DNA of 39,230 nucleotides from a candidate division KSB1 bacterium (GTDB lineage: Bacteria > Zhuqueibacterota > JdFR-76 > DREG01): the NCBI GenBank assembly GCA_022566355.1, contig JADFJB010000028.1:1-39230 (forward strand), in the 5' to 3' direction. Shown here piece by piece: positions 17,902 to 26,585 of the stretch. Under the pieces are notes generated by a model, which saw only the letters and a program-made list of their open reading frames with translations, had not been told where the DNA came from and ran no database searches. Position numbers and translations under genes: made by a program. Each line of letters begins with the position of its first letter. Position 1 is the stretch's first letter.

Positions 17902-19191
17902 TCAATTTAAGACCGGGGAGCCTTGTTTTTTATTATTTGAATGATCAAGGAGCCACTCATAAGCCGAGATTAGATTCTCTGAAACATGCTGCCATGCTAG
18001 CTCATTCACAATTCTTCGTCGCCCAAAAGCTCCCAATTCTGTTCTCTCTTCAGGATTATCCATCAATCTAACAATGGCTTCTGCAAATTCTAACTCACTG
18101 TTTGGAGTTACATAGATTGCTGCCTTTTGTGCCGTAACGCGTGTTTCCGGTAAATCGAAACTGACAATTGGTTTGCCCAAAGCCATATATTCCATGATCT
18201 TTATCCAGGTCGATACATCATTAAGCGGGCTGGAGGGGTCAGGGTCAACGCATATGTCGGCCGTGGATAAATAACGAAACATATCGCGATCGGGAATAAA
18301 ACCTGTAAACCAGACATAATCATCAATCTCCAGTTCATGTGCTAATGCTTTTGCATCCGGAAGCGAATCGCCAGATCCAATGATAACACAGTAAAAATCA
18401 CTCCTGCCAATCTCGTAAACCAAACATCTTATTGCCCTAAGCAGATAGTCAACTCCGTCTTGCGGGTTAATCTCTCCTACATAACCAAGGATTTTCTTGT
18501 TCAACTTTTTTAGCTCTCCATCCGGCGGATGCAATTTTATCCTATCCAAATCAGGACCGTTCCTCACTATAAATACATCCTCCGGCTTTTTGTCACCTCT
18601 TTGCATCGCAATATTTTTGTAAGATTCATTCGTCGCGATCACCATGTTTGCGGACCGTAAGCACAGTTTTTCAACTCTAAGAAGACCACGATGGATAAAA
18701 CCGTCATCTACTCCAAATCTTGACAAATACAATTCCGGAGACAAATCGTGATGATCAAAGACGAACTTCTTTCTAAAAAGCTTAAAAAAAGCCCCTACCA
18801 GAAAAAGGGTATCGGGAGGATTATGAATGTGAACAACATCGAACGATTCTTTTATAGCAATATAAAGACTCAATATGAGGCAAGCAGTTGTAAAGTAAAA
18901 ATATTCGATTAGGTAACCCACAACTGATTTTGCAGTTTGATATAGTTTTAGGATACTGGAATCTCGTTTTTTACTGCTTTTCTGGAATAATTCTAATTTG
19001 GGGATTCTGTAGACGCCAACCTCATTTATTTTCTCCTTTGCTGGCTGCCCTTTCTTACGCAGCGAAATTATGGTAATCTTATAACCCGCTTTTGTTAGAG
19101 TAACCGCTTCATTTCTTACTCTTACATCTGCCGGGTAGTAATCTTCCACAAGCATTAAGATTTTACCAACATATTCCTTCATAGCAGCCAT
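17902..19191 (-). CDS. Glycosyltransferase family 4 (WbuB-like)
   Basis: 429 residues, GT-B fold. The N-terminal domain has KILMLVEDYYPADVRVRNEA and DVVHIHNPPDTLFLVGAFF. The C-terminal domain has ILGYVGEINPQDGVDYLLRAI, FYCVIIGSGDSLPDAKAL, VWFTGFIPDRDMFRYLSTADICVDPDP and STWIKIMEYMALGKPIVSFD with the donor-binding glutamate. This resembles WbuB/WcaI-type N-acetylaminosugar or uronosyl transferases. It overlaps the end of the dehydrogenase gene by 29 bases, or by 20 if the second ATG (19182) is used, so the two are translationally linked. Exact specificity is unknown. Confidence 0.9.
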   Translation of the reverse strand: MAAMKEYVGKILMLVEDYYPADVRVRNEAVTLTKAGYKITIISLRKKGQPAKEKINEVGVYRIPKLELFQKSSKKRDSSILKLYQTAKSVVGYLIEYFYFTTACLILSLYIAIKESFDVVHIHNPPDTLFLVGAFFKLFRKKFVFDHHDLSPELYLSRFGVDDGFIHRGLLRVEKLCLRSANMVIATNESYKNIAMQRGDKKPEDVFIVRNGPDLDRIKLHPPDGELKKLNKKILGYVGEINPQDGVDYLLRAIRCLVYEIGRSDFYCVIIGSGDSLPDAKALAHELEIDDYVWFTGFIPDRDMFRYLSTADICVDPDPSSPLNDVSTWIKIMEYMALGKPIVSFDLPETRVTAQKAAIYVTPNSELEFAEAIVRLMDNPEERTELGAFGRRRIVNELAWQHVSENLISAYEWLLDHSNNKKQGSPVLN

Positions 19192-20473
19192 TTAATTCTT
19201 CTAAAGTTGTAAAAATTCTAATTAGATCTATTATCTTTGTGTTGCTGTTTATTCCGGCAACAGTCTCTTCATATTCTTTGCTCTTATTACCCACAACGAT
19301 AACTTTTGAATTATTAATAACCTCTTGCACCGATTTTTTCATTAATGAGGAGATATGAGGAATTGCTTGCTCTATATATTTCTTGTTGGATCCAACAATT
19401 CTCGCTAAGGATACTTCTTTGTCATGAATGCTAATTTCATATCCCTTGCCAAGCAGTCTCTCAATTAGTTCAACCATAGGGCTTTCCCGCAGATCGTCAG
19501 TCCCTGGTTTAAAACTAAGTCCCAACACCCCTACTTTTTTCATTCCGGTTTTCTTAACCAATTTATAGGCTAATTCTATCTGATTATCGTTGCTCCTCAA
19601 AATCGATCTCATTACCGGAAGGTCTAGATCAAGTTCTTTTGCTTTATAAAGTAGTGCTCTTAAATCTTTGGGCAAACAAGAGCCTCCAAAAGCGTATCCC
19701 GGCTTTAGGTAATACGACGAAAGATTAAGTTTTGTATCCTGACAAAAGATGTCCATTACCTCGTGGCTGTCTATGTCAAGATTCTTGCATATGTTGCCAA
19801 TTTCATTGGCAAAGGAGACCTTTAATGCGTGAAAAGTGTTACTAGTATACTTGATCATTTCCGCAACTTTGATGCTCGTCCTTATGATAGGAGCATTCAA
19901 ATTTTCGAATATTCCTGCAATAACGTTTCCACTCTTCTTATCCAGTTCGCCGATGAGCGTAAACGGTGGATTATGATAATCATAAATGGATGTGCCCTCC
20001 CGCATAAATTCAGGGTTCATGCATACCCCAAAGTCTACGCCCGCCTTTTTCCTGGATTCCTTTTCAAGGATCGGAATCACAGTTTCATCTATTGTCCCCG
20101 GGAGAACCGTACTGCGGATATTTACAACATGATAGGTGTCTATTTCGCGCAGGTAATCACCGATTTGCTTCGCTACTTTTTTAATATTATCCAACTGCAA
20201 ACTGCCATTTTCGTTACTCGGCGTGCCTACGCAAACTATAGAAATATCAGCAAGACCAATACTATTCACAGTTGCACTGAGCCTGTTTGAAGCGACTGCC
20301 TTTTTAATTGTTTCTTGCAGCTCTGGCTCTACAATCGGACTCCTGCCATTATTGATCATGTTTACTTTTAATTCGTCAACATCGATGCCCGCAACGTAAT
20401 TGCCATTGCGTGCCAGGCAAGCGGCGGATACGCAACCTACATACCCCAGACCAAAGACGTTGATTTTCATCAT
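19163..20473 (-). CDS. algD: GDP-mannose 6-dehydrogenase (AlgD-like)
   Basis: Oxidises GDP-mannose to GDP-mannuronate with two NAD. The 436-residue protein follows Pseudomonas AlgD closely: NAD-binding FGLGYVGCVSAACLA (residues 7-20), GRSPIVEPELQ, FICVGTPS-like IVCVGTPSNENG, STVLPGTIDETVIP, NPEFMREGTSIYDY, the middle-domain VAEMIKYTSNTFHALKVSF, and the catalytic cysteine in GYAFGGSCLPKDLRAL (Cys266). The C-terminal half has LGLSFKPGTDDLRESPMVEL. Even the terminal EGICW matches AlgD, which separates it from UDP-glucose dehydrogenases. It supplies a uronic acid donor and is the best clue to polymer chemistry. ATG 20473 is followed by a second ATG. Confidence 0.88.
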   Translation of the reverse strand: MMKINVFGLGYVGCVSAACLARNGNYVAGIDVDELKVNMINNGRSPIVEPELQETIKKAVASNRLSATVNSIGLADISIVCVGTPSNENGSLQLDNIKKVAKQIGDYLREIDTYHVVNIRSTVLPGTIDETVIPILEKESRKKAGVDFGVCMNPEFMREGTSIYDYHNPPFTLIGELDKKSGNVIAGIFENLNAPIIRTSIKVAEMIKYTSNTFHALKVSFANEIGNICKNLDIDSHEVMDIFCQDTKLNLSSYYLKPGYAFGGSCLPKDLRALLYKAKELDLDLPVMRSILRSNDNQIELAYKLVKKTGMKKVGVLGLSFKPGTDDLRESPMVELIERLLGKGYEISIHDKEVSLARIVGSNKKYIEQAIPHISSLMKKSVQEVINNSKVIVVGNKSKEYEETVAGINSNTKIIDLIRIFTTLEELNGCYEGICW

Positions 20474-20482
20474 TTATTCTCC

Positions 20483-21424
20483 TTAATGGCTTGTTGTTCT
20501 TAGGAAGTCTTTTTCTTTAATTCTCGAATAGAATTGAGCAACTTCCTTGGGCAATGCATTCCAATGCTGACCTTCATATTTGGTTTTAACGTATCTGAGC
20601 AAATCCGTATAGTATTGCACTGGAAATTCTTCCAGTCCCAGCTTTTCTCCGGCAAAGTTCATATAATCAGGATGTGTGTTCAAAAGTGCCATGCCGCCAT
20701 TCTCAGCAATCCAATCTAATTTTTTCTTCCAAATATCGATGTTCTGTTCTTTCATAATTATTAACAATGCGTGATCCTGAGCTAAGGTGTAGGGGAGCTC
20801 GACATAACCGTTTTTTGTTCCATTTCTTGCCACCCAAAATGGAAAAATCGTATTCACACCATCAGACTGGGGTTCAAAGGGGTCCGTATCAAAAGTAGAT
20901 GAGTCATATTTAATTTTCAGATTATGAATCCAATCGAGATTGTGATGCATGGATGGAGAACGAAAGCCTATCGCTTGCCACTCTTTTAGATATCGATTAA
21001 TTCGAGATGCTCGCTCTCGAAAAATTTCTACAGAATCATAAAGTTTACCATCATGTTTCAATCCATGTACACCTACTTCAAATCCATTGCTGGTTATGTG
21101 ATCACGTAGTTCAGACGAAACATGATATCGTTCAGGGACAAAATTAAAAGAGGATCTAAATCCCATTTGTGCCTCTAGCCTCATCAAAGGCATGCATTTG
21201 TCATGACCTTGCGCTGATTCCACGTCATGCGTCAAAACCAGGGCGAATTTCTTTTGGTTTGGCCAGCCGGCCCAGCCTTGGGGGGGCTTGTTAGCACTTT
21301 CATCTATTGGCCAAATATCTTTGTATAATGCTCGTTTTCGAAGAATTCTCTTTCTCCGCAATAGGATTTGTAACCGTCTTGGAATGATTGGCTTAATGGC
21401 ATAAAATATTTGTGTTGTGATCAA
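20483..21424 (-). CDS. Polysaccharide deacetylase family protein (NodB-like)
   Basis: Metal-dependent carbohydrate esterase (CE4-like) that would remove acetyl groups from an amino sugar or acetylated polymer. Motif 1 is THDVES (residues 65-70) in place of the usual TFDD. Motif 2 is VGVHGLKHDGKLYDS, with His120 and His124 as metal ligands. FRSPSMHHNL and a distal LNTHPDY complete the set. No signal peptide is evident; the N-terminus is basic (IPRRLQILLRRKRILRKR), so it may act at the cytoplasmic membrane face. The start is TTG 21424. No ATG precedes the conserved N-terminal FYAIKPIIPRRLQ stretch. The gene is nine bases from algD, in the same operon. Confidence 0.85.
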   Translation of the reverse strand: MITTQIFYAIKPIIPRRLQILLRRKRILRKRALYKDIWPIDESANKPPQGWAGWPNQKKFALVLTHDVESAQGHDKCMPLMRLEAQMGFRSSFNFVPERYHVSSELRDHITSNGFEVGVHGLKHDGKLYDSVEIFRERASRINRYLKEWQAIGFRSPSMHHNLDWIHNLKIKYDSSTFDTDPFEPQSDGVNTIFPFWVARNGTKNGYVELPYTLAQDHALLIIMKEQNIDIWKKKLDWIAENGGMALLNTHPDYMNFAGEKLGLEEFPVQYYTDLLRYVKTKYEGQHWNALPKEVAQFYSRIKEKDFLRTTSH

Positions 21425-21728
21425 TACGTAGTCCGTCTTCTTTTTTTTTGTTATTTAAGCTGTGAATTAACTTCGGGTTGATTACAGATTTGGGACTTCC
21501 CAATCGACTTAAATTTCATATTATCGTTCCTAAGATTAGGAGATCACAAATGACGATGACATTGGCACTAATTCAAAGGCGCCAACAGATCTTTGGAGTT
21601 TTGTTATACTTTTAAGGATGGGGTTTGTGATTTAGCCAGGGAGTGTCTTTGAGAAAAAGACAAAGCATCGCAACAAGGACTACCCCGGCCGCAGTGCTTT
21701 AAAGTGATACCATAAACTCTGGAATGCT
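21425..21728. other. Spacer within the polysaccharide locus, no gene seen
   Basis: A 304-base gap between the methyltransferase and deacetylase genes, the longest break inside the locus. It contains a run of nine T at 21441-21449 and only short frames, such as 22 codons on the minus strand without support. No terminator, promoter or mobile-element end could be identified with confidence. It could contain an internal promoter for the algD-containing half of the locus. Confidence 0.4.
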
Positions 21729-22418
21729 CTATATAATTGCAGCCTGCTTGATCGGTTTCTTAGTAAGCAAAAATATGTGTTTCCAAGTATTCTTATTTTC
21801 TTCCTTAATTGTAGAAAATCCATACTTTTCAAATAGTTGGTTTATGAGCGCTCGGTCCCTTCTAATCCTTCTGATCCCCCTTTGCCAATATTTTGGTAAT
21901 GCAAAATCAGGAAGATTATTTTTGACTAAATACATCAATGTTTTAGGTCTCGTGTCAAATTGTAAATACACTAATCCGTCATCATAAAGACTTTCATGAA
22001 TTTTGCAAATATAATCTTCGATAACGTCAAAATCCTCAATACACGGGAGTGTTTTTACGGAAAATATGAAATCGGCTTTGTGTTCATACCAAGGGGCGGT
22101 GGGTAGGAAACATTTCACTCCGTTTCTAACTCCATTTTTTTCAGCATTTTTCTCTAATAACTCCAACATTTTTTTGGAGATATCTACTCCTATACATTCA
22201 TTAAAATAAGAACCCATTGGAATTAGACACCTTCCGGCTCCGCATCCGATCTCAATAACAGTATTATGGTTATGCAAGAAATCTTTTACTTCAAAAAATA
22301 TCTCTTTTGCCTGCCTTATTCCGGTCTCCCAAAATTCATCGATGGTGCCATTAAAGGGCGCCAACAAGTACCAATACGGATTAGCTTTGGCAAACGATTC
22401 CCACTTATTTTCCGTCAC
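21729..22418 (-). CDS. SAM-dependent class I methyltransferase
   Basis: 229 residues. Motif I TVIEIGCGAGRCLIPMG (about residues 54-70) and the SAM-binding acidic residue in CIGVDISKKMLELLEKNAEK are clear. They are followed by DFIFSVKTLPCIEDFDVI and the motif VI-like LYDDGLVYLQFDTRP. The start is GTG 22418, overlapping the stop of the decarboxylase-like gene (GTGA) and preceded by a GAGGA Shine-Dalgarno. The tight coupling to that enzyme and the ATP-grasp protein suggests it modifies the same group, for example by N- or O-methylation. The substrate is unknown. Confidence 0.85.
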   Translation of the reverse strand: MTENKWESFAKANPYWYLLAPFNGTIDEFWETGIRQAKEIFFEVKDFLHNHNTVIEIGCGAGRCLIPMGSYFNECIGVDISKKMLELLEKNAEKNGVRNGVKCFLPTAPWYEHKADFIFSVKTLPCIEDFDVIEDYICKIHESLYDDGLVYLQFDTRPKTLMYLVKNNLPDFALPKYWQRGIRRIRRDRALINQLFEKYGFSTIKEENKNTWKHIFLLTKKPIKQAAII

Positions 22419-23260
22419 GATTTGGTCCTCGTTAATTTATTATCTTCCCCCAGGGTCCTATCAAAAGTTGCGATAACAGATAAGCCTGCCACGACTTTTG
22501 TATTGGATAAGACTTCAATTCGAATCGATAGCAAATTTGGTATAATTAAATCAACCTGAGACCCAAATCGAATCACACCAATCCTTTTCCCTCTCTGAAT
22601 CTGCTCCCCTTCCTTAATATATGGGACGATCTTTCGAACCAATCGAGAGGCAATCTGAATGATCCCTACTTTGAAGTCTCCGTTATCAATTACCGTAAAT
22701 ACTCTCTCATTTTGAAAAGCAGCTTCTTTTTTCTTTAATGAAATGAACAAACCTTTAATGCGTTTCAGAAGGACAATCTTGCCCCCTATGGGAGCACGAT
22801 TCACATGAACGTCCAAATAGTTCATCGCAATACCGATAAGATACCCACCGTTTGGAAGGACGTCCGCTTGAACAAAATCTCTCAAGGAGAATTTTTTTCC
22901 GTTTTTATCTGAAAAAGGGATTTCTCCCTCTTCTATTTTTTTGATATAAAGAATCTCTCCATCGGCAGGAGATAAAATCGCGTTGTCAATTTTAGGAGGT
23001 ATTCTATCCGGATCTCTATAAAATCTCCAGAGAAGAAGTAGAATTGCAGTTGTGGTTATCAAGATAATTTCCATGACTGGTAATTGGAAAAAACTGAGAC
23101 TATAGAATTTCGATATCCCATTAACAATGGCACCGCTAAATATTCCAATGACCAAGGCGGCAGGTAAGATGAACTTCTTATCAAGCTCCCATTTTTTCCC
23201 CAAGGTCACAAGAATGAGAAAGCTAAATACTGAACTGGAAGCGAAAATCATCCAAGTCAT
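22415..23260 (-). CDS. Phosphatidylserine decarboxylase-like protein
   Basis: Pyruvoyl-type decarboxylase of the short (class A) PSD family. Three hydrophobic segments occupy the first ~75 residues. The catalytic part follows: RFYRDPDR, ILSPADGEILYIKK, LDVHVNRAPIGGK (catalytic His region) and IGVIRFGSQVDLIIP. The Gly-Ser pair in the last segment is the self-cleavage site that forms the pyruvoyl group. I choose ATG 23260, two bases after the upstream stop and preceded by AGAGGGA, over the in-frame ATG at 23284. Placement in a sugar-polymer operon between an ATP-grasp ligase and a methyltransferase suggests a substrate other than bulk phosphatidylserine, or making of phosphoethanolamine precursor. 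That is inference. Confidence 0.82.
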   Translation of the reverse strand: MTWMIFASSSVFSFLILVTLGKKWELDKKFILPAALVIGIFSGAIVNGISKFYSLSFFQLPVMEIILITTTAILLLLWRFYRDPDRIPPKIDNAILSPADGEILYIKKIEEGEIPFSDKNGKKFSLRDFVQADVLPNGGYLIGIAMNYLDVHVNRAPIGGKIVLLKRIKGLFISLKKKEAAFQNERVFTVIDNGDFKVGIIQIASRLVRKIVPYIKEGEQIQRGKRIGVIRFGSQVDLIIPNLLSIRIEVLSNTKVVAGLSVIATFDRTLGEDNKLTRTKS

Positions 23261-23262
23261 TT

Positions 23263-24432
23263 CTAAAATTCCCTCTTCATCCATAGGTATGGAAGCATCG
23301 CAAGTTCGGCAAAAAAGGGAAGAGGGTCATCAAACGAAAATACTGCAAATTCCTTTTTCCCTTTCATTGATCTCAGGTAATCACCTATTTTCATTCTTCC
23401 TTTGAGGATCTCGAGAAAAACCGTCGGAATATCGGTGGTTAACCGTACCCACTTCATGTGGTTGGAAGTGGGGTGAATATCTAATTCTTCTCCAATCATA
23501 TTCTGATAAAGCAAGTAGGGGAGATCGACTCCAGCAGCGATGGCAAGGGTATGCCAGCCCCAAAACCTTGGATTTACTTCGATCAACTTGTATGTTCCAT
23601 TTTGGGGGTCCTGCATAAATTCGACTTCTGCAATCCCATAGTAATCGATGAGACTCAAAAATTTTTCTGCAATTGTTTGTATTTCCGGTATGTCGACTAG
23701 CTCGGCAAATGTAGAGGCATGTCCGAAATCCATGGGGTGCTGACGTGCTCTTCTGGCCATAACACTCGCGACAACTTCACCTTCTTTGAAAAATGGGCAA
23801 AATGAATACAGACCATTGGGCCCCCCCGGGATGAACTCTTGCACCAAAACCTCTGAAGCATCAATGATAGAACTAACCTGTTGGTATGTTTTTATAAGTT
23901 CTTCTCTATCATTTATGCGAAAGGCTTTGGTTTTGACCTTGCTGTAAAAGTGATCCCTAATGGAGGGCTTAATCACCACAGGGAAGTGGAGGTCCAATTC
24001 GAGCAGTTCATCGTGATTCTGGGGATAGTAGGTTTCAGGTATAGGGATATCATGTTTCTTAGCTATTTGATAAGTCTTTTTCTTTTCATAAACATTTTGA
24101 ATAATTTCCCATCCGGGTGTGGGAATTCTATAATACTCTTCCAAAATGTCCTTGAATTTGGACAGAATGAACACTGCTTCGTCGCTGTTTGGAAAAATCA
24201 CCCACCCATTAATTCCTTCCTTTATTGCCAAATTAATGAGAAAACTAACATAAGAATCTGTGTCTGACGTTTTGGGAGATCTAAAGAATCTCTTTCCAAA
24301 CCTTGAAAATCTGCCGATACAATAGTCGCTGTCCAACAGAACAGTTGGGATGCCTTTTTTCGCTAATGATCTAAGAATCCCAAGTCCCTGAAAATCTCCC
24401 CCAGTGATCACAGCGCCAATTTTTTCTCGCAT
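23263..24432 (-). CDS. ATP-grasp domain protein
   Basis: 389 residues. The N-terminal pre-ATP-grasp region begins GAVITGGDFQGLGILRSLAKKGIPTVLLDSD. The ATP-grasp core contains FPVVIKPS (about 155-162), EVLVQEFIPGG (about 195-205), YGIAEVEFMQDPQNGTYKLIEVNPRFWGWHTLA (metal-binding Glu and Asn-Pro-Arg), and a C-terminal cap. Such enzymes join a carboxylate to an amine or other nucleophile through an acyl phosphate. Relatives are seen in exopolysaccharide clusters. It runs directly into the decarboxylase-like gene, so the two are likely one pathway. The true substrates are unknown; an amino-acid or uronate amide is a reasonable guess. Confidence 0.82.
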   Translation of the reverse strand: MREKIGAVITGGDFQGLGILRSLAKKGIPTVLLDSDYCIGRFSRFGKRFFRSPKTSDTDSYVSFLINLAIKEGINGWVIFPNSDEAVFILSKFKDILEEYYRIPTPGWEIIQNVYEKKKTYQIAKKHDIPIPETYYPQNHDELLELDLHFPVVIKPSIRDHFYSKVKTKAFRINDREELIKTYQQVSSIIDASEVLVQEFIPGGPNGLYSFCPFFKEGEVVASVMARRARQHPMDFGHASTFAELVDIPEIQTIAEKFLSLIDYYGIAEVEFMQDPQNGTYKLIEVNPRFWGWHTLAIAAGVDLPYLLYQNMIGEELDIHPTSNHMKWVRLTTDIPTVFLEILKGRMKIGDYLRSMKGKKEFAVFSFDDPLPFFAELAMLPYLWMKREF

Positions 24433-24606
24433 TTTTTATTTCTCTGATACAAAATTAGATGATATTGTAGCTACTTTACAGATCACTATGGCTTTGGGTA
24501 ATATAATATATGAAAAACCGAATAACCTGTTGTGAAAGTCATTTCATTCCCTATATTGTAAAGAGATTCGAACTCTTAAGTCATTAATATATTTAGGCTT
24601 GTCTAA

Positions 24607-25671
24607 TTATCCTGAGCTCTTATTTTGAAACCTCTTTTTCTCAAAGATCATATCTGGATGGCGATTTCGGATTTCAATTGAAACACCATTTTTTTGAATT
24701 GACTCGCAAATTGCTTCAATAATAGTAACAACACGAAGCCCTGAATATCCATCGCTAATAGGAGTTTTTCTTTCCTGAATGCATTCAATAAAGTGTTCAC
24801 ATTCGGCTCTTAAAGGTTCTTTATCCTCAATTCGAGGGCTAAAAATATCACCATAACGATATGCGAATTGAAACTCGCCATAAGTGTCATATTGTGGAGG
24901 ACTGTCAATCCCTTTGTCGAATATCTTGATTTTTTCATTGGGATGTGTATCGTCATAAACCAGCATTTTTTTTGTCCCCACTAGCGTCATCTTTCTAACT
25001 TTGTAAGGATCTAGCCAACTATGATGAAGAAAAGCGATTTCGCCATTGTCAAAATTAAGAGTCGCTGTTGCTACATCATCAATTCCCTTAAAAAAATGGG
25101 CTTTCCCTTGTCCGTTAACTCTAAGTGGCGTTTTCCCCAAAAGGTACAAAATAATCGAAATGTCGTGAGGGGCTAAATCCCAGACAACGTTAATATCCTG
25201 TTGAAAAAGACCCAAGTTCAGTCTTAAACAACTTATATATAATATTTCTCCGAGATCTTCATTCTGTAATATGCTTTTTATCTTATTTACAGCTGCGGTA
25301 TATTCAAATGTGTGCCCTACCATCAATGTTCTATCCATCTCATTAGCAATCCTAATTAAATCTAAACAATGATCACTTGATAGCGCCAGAGGTTTTTCTA
25401 CTAAGACATGTTTACTAGCTAATAAAAATTCTTTAGCTAACTTATAGTGAGTATGCACCGGTGTTGCAATGATGATTGAATCGATTGCTTCAGAATATAG
25501 AATATCTTTATAATCGACAGTTGTTTTAATCCCGGGAAAGAGTTGTTGCATCCTAGTGAGATTTTTTATTTCCAAATCACAACAGATATCAACCTTGCAA
25601 CCTGGAATTGAATAAATATTGCGGATTAGATTTGGCCCCCAATATCCGCAACCAATAACTGCGATATTCAT
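24607..25671 (-). CDS. Gfo/Idh/MocA family sugar oxidoreductase
   Basis: 354-residue NAD(P)-dependent dehydrogenase. The Rossmann N-terminus is IAVIGCGYWGPNLIRN (G-x-G-x-x-G, residues 7-12). IIIATPVHTHYKLAKEFLLASKHVLVEKPLAL holds the Glu-Lys-Pro signature, and MVGHTFEYTAAV follows. The C-terminal half is the usual beta-sheet substrate domain, with WDLAPHDISIILYLLG. It may oxidise a nucleotide sugar such as UDP-GlcNAc (WlbA-like) to a 3-keto form or another sugar intermediate. No matching aminotransferase is visible in the window, so the pathway is incomplete or uses enzymes elsewhere. The gene lies 41 bases from the sugar-transferase gene. Confidence 0.85.
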   Translation of the reverse strand: MNIAVIGCGYWGPNLIRNIYSIPGCKVDICCDLEIKNLTRMQQLFPGIKTTVDYKDILYSEAIDSIIIATPVHTHYKLAKEFLLASKHVLVEKPLALSSDHCLDLIRIANEMDRTLMVGHTFEYTAAVNKIKSILQNEDLGEILYISCLRLNLGLFQQDINVVWDLAPHDISIILYLLGKTPLRVNGQGKAHFFKGIDDVATATLNFDNGEIAFLHHSWLDPYKVRKMTLVGTKKMLVYDDTHPNEKIKIFDKGIDSPPQYDTYGEFQFAYRYGDIFSPRIEDKEPLRAECEHFIECIQERKTPISDGYSGLRVVTIIEAICESIQKNGVSIEIRNRHPDMIFEKKRFQNKSSG

Positions 25672-25712
25672 AATGTGCCTCCCAATTGGTTCAGGATTTT
25701 TTAATTCCTATT

Positions 25713-26423
25713 TTAAAGAGCGCCCTCTCGACTAATAACTGCCTTAAATGTTCGCAACAAAATTTTAAAATCCAGCCATAGGGACCAATTGTTAACATAC
25801 TGAATATCTAATTTTACCATCTCATCAAATGTGGTTCTACTCCGCCCTTTAACCTGCCATAATCCCGTTATACCTGGTTTCACCTCTAACCTTTGCATTT
25901 GCCATTTATTATAATACTCAACTTCATAGGGAAGGGGTGGTCTTGGTCCTACTAGCCCCATATCGCCTTTAATAACATGAAATAATTGAGGTAATTCATC
26001 AAGGCTCCATGCCCTAAGAAATCTACCAAACCGTGTGACTCTTAAATCATTATCAAATTTGTATAAGGGTTTCAGTCTATTATTAAAATTCCTGCTTTGG
26101 GTTTCTCCCTTAATTAGCTTTTTTACAAACTCTCTATGAACCAAATCATCACAATTATGGACCATAGTTCTAAACTTTAGAAAAGTAAATACTTTTCCTC
26201 TATATCCTAAACGATGTTGGGTGAATAGCATTGGCCCGGAAGATGTAACTTTGATTCCGAGGGCAATTAAAACCATAAGAGGAAATAAGACTATGATACA
26301 AATAATAGCACAAAAAATATCAATTATTCGCTTAATTCTAAAAGCAAATAATTTCCAATTTCTGGTAATAACATTCACTCTTTTAAACTCAAAAACTTTT
26401 GGATTGAGTTGTAATTTAGACAT
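25713..26423 (-). CDS. Undecaprenyl-phosphate sugar phosphotransferase (priming enzyme)
   Basis: Bacterial sugar transferase (PF02397-type) that starts a repeat unit by moving a sugar phosphate onto undecaprenyl phosphate. A single membrane segment (about 36-58: IDIFCAIICIIVLFPLMVLIALG) precedes the catalytic part: FTQHRLGYRGKVFTFLKFRTM, DLRVTRFGRFLRAWSLDELPQLFHVIKGDMGLVGPRPPLP and KPGITGLWQVKGRS. These are the signatures of the single-domain monotopic PGTs. Only the catalytic domain is present, without the extra N-terminal helices of WbaP. It defines the first sugar, but identity (Glc, Gal or HexNAc) is not evident. Confidence 0.93.
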   Translation of the reverse strand: MSKLQLNPKVFEFKRVNVITRNWKLFAFRIKRIIDIFCAIICIIVLFPLMVLIALGIKVTSSGPMLFTQHRLGYRGKVFTFLKFRTMVHNCDDLVHREFVKKLIKGETQSRNFNNRLKPLYKFDNDLRVTRFGRFLRAWSLDELPQLFHVIKGDMGLVGPRPPLPYEVEYYNKWQMQRLEVKPGITGLWQVKGRSRTTFDEMVKLDIQYVNNWSLWLDFKILLRTFKAVISREGAL

Positions 26424-26585
26424 TGATAGTTAATAATGAATTAATGTGACGGTTAATTTGCCATCAAAGGGACTGAAGTACTTCGGTAATAAACGGCACC
26501 CCATTTCAAATAAAGTTGATCCCCTGGAGTTTTGTTAGATCATTGGGTAATATCAACTCCTGTTTCTGGTTCCTTCAAATTGTCA

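Noticed and set aside
19829-20290. 153-codon plus-strand open frame
   Set aside because: Lies wholly inside the AlgD-like gene in the opposite direction and has no recognisable motif; a shadow of the real gene.
23881-24267. 128-codon plus-strand open frame
   Set aside because: Antisense to the ATP-grasp gene, with no domain or ribosome binding site.
24561-24577. AAGAG/CTCTT palindrome upstream of the ATP-grasp gene
   Set aside because: Five-base arms in AT-rich sequence, easily expected by chance; no T-run follows.
26424-26585. Possible remnant coding sequence between the sugar transferase and CpsD-like genes
   Set aside because: Minus-strand frames contain stops every 15-25 codons and show no recognisable family; an AGTTGAT/ATCAACT inverted repeat is too loose to be called a terminator.
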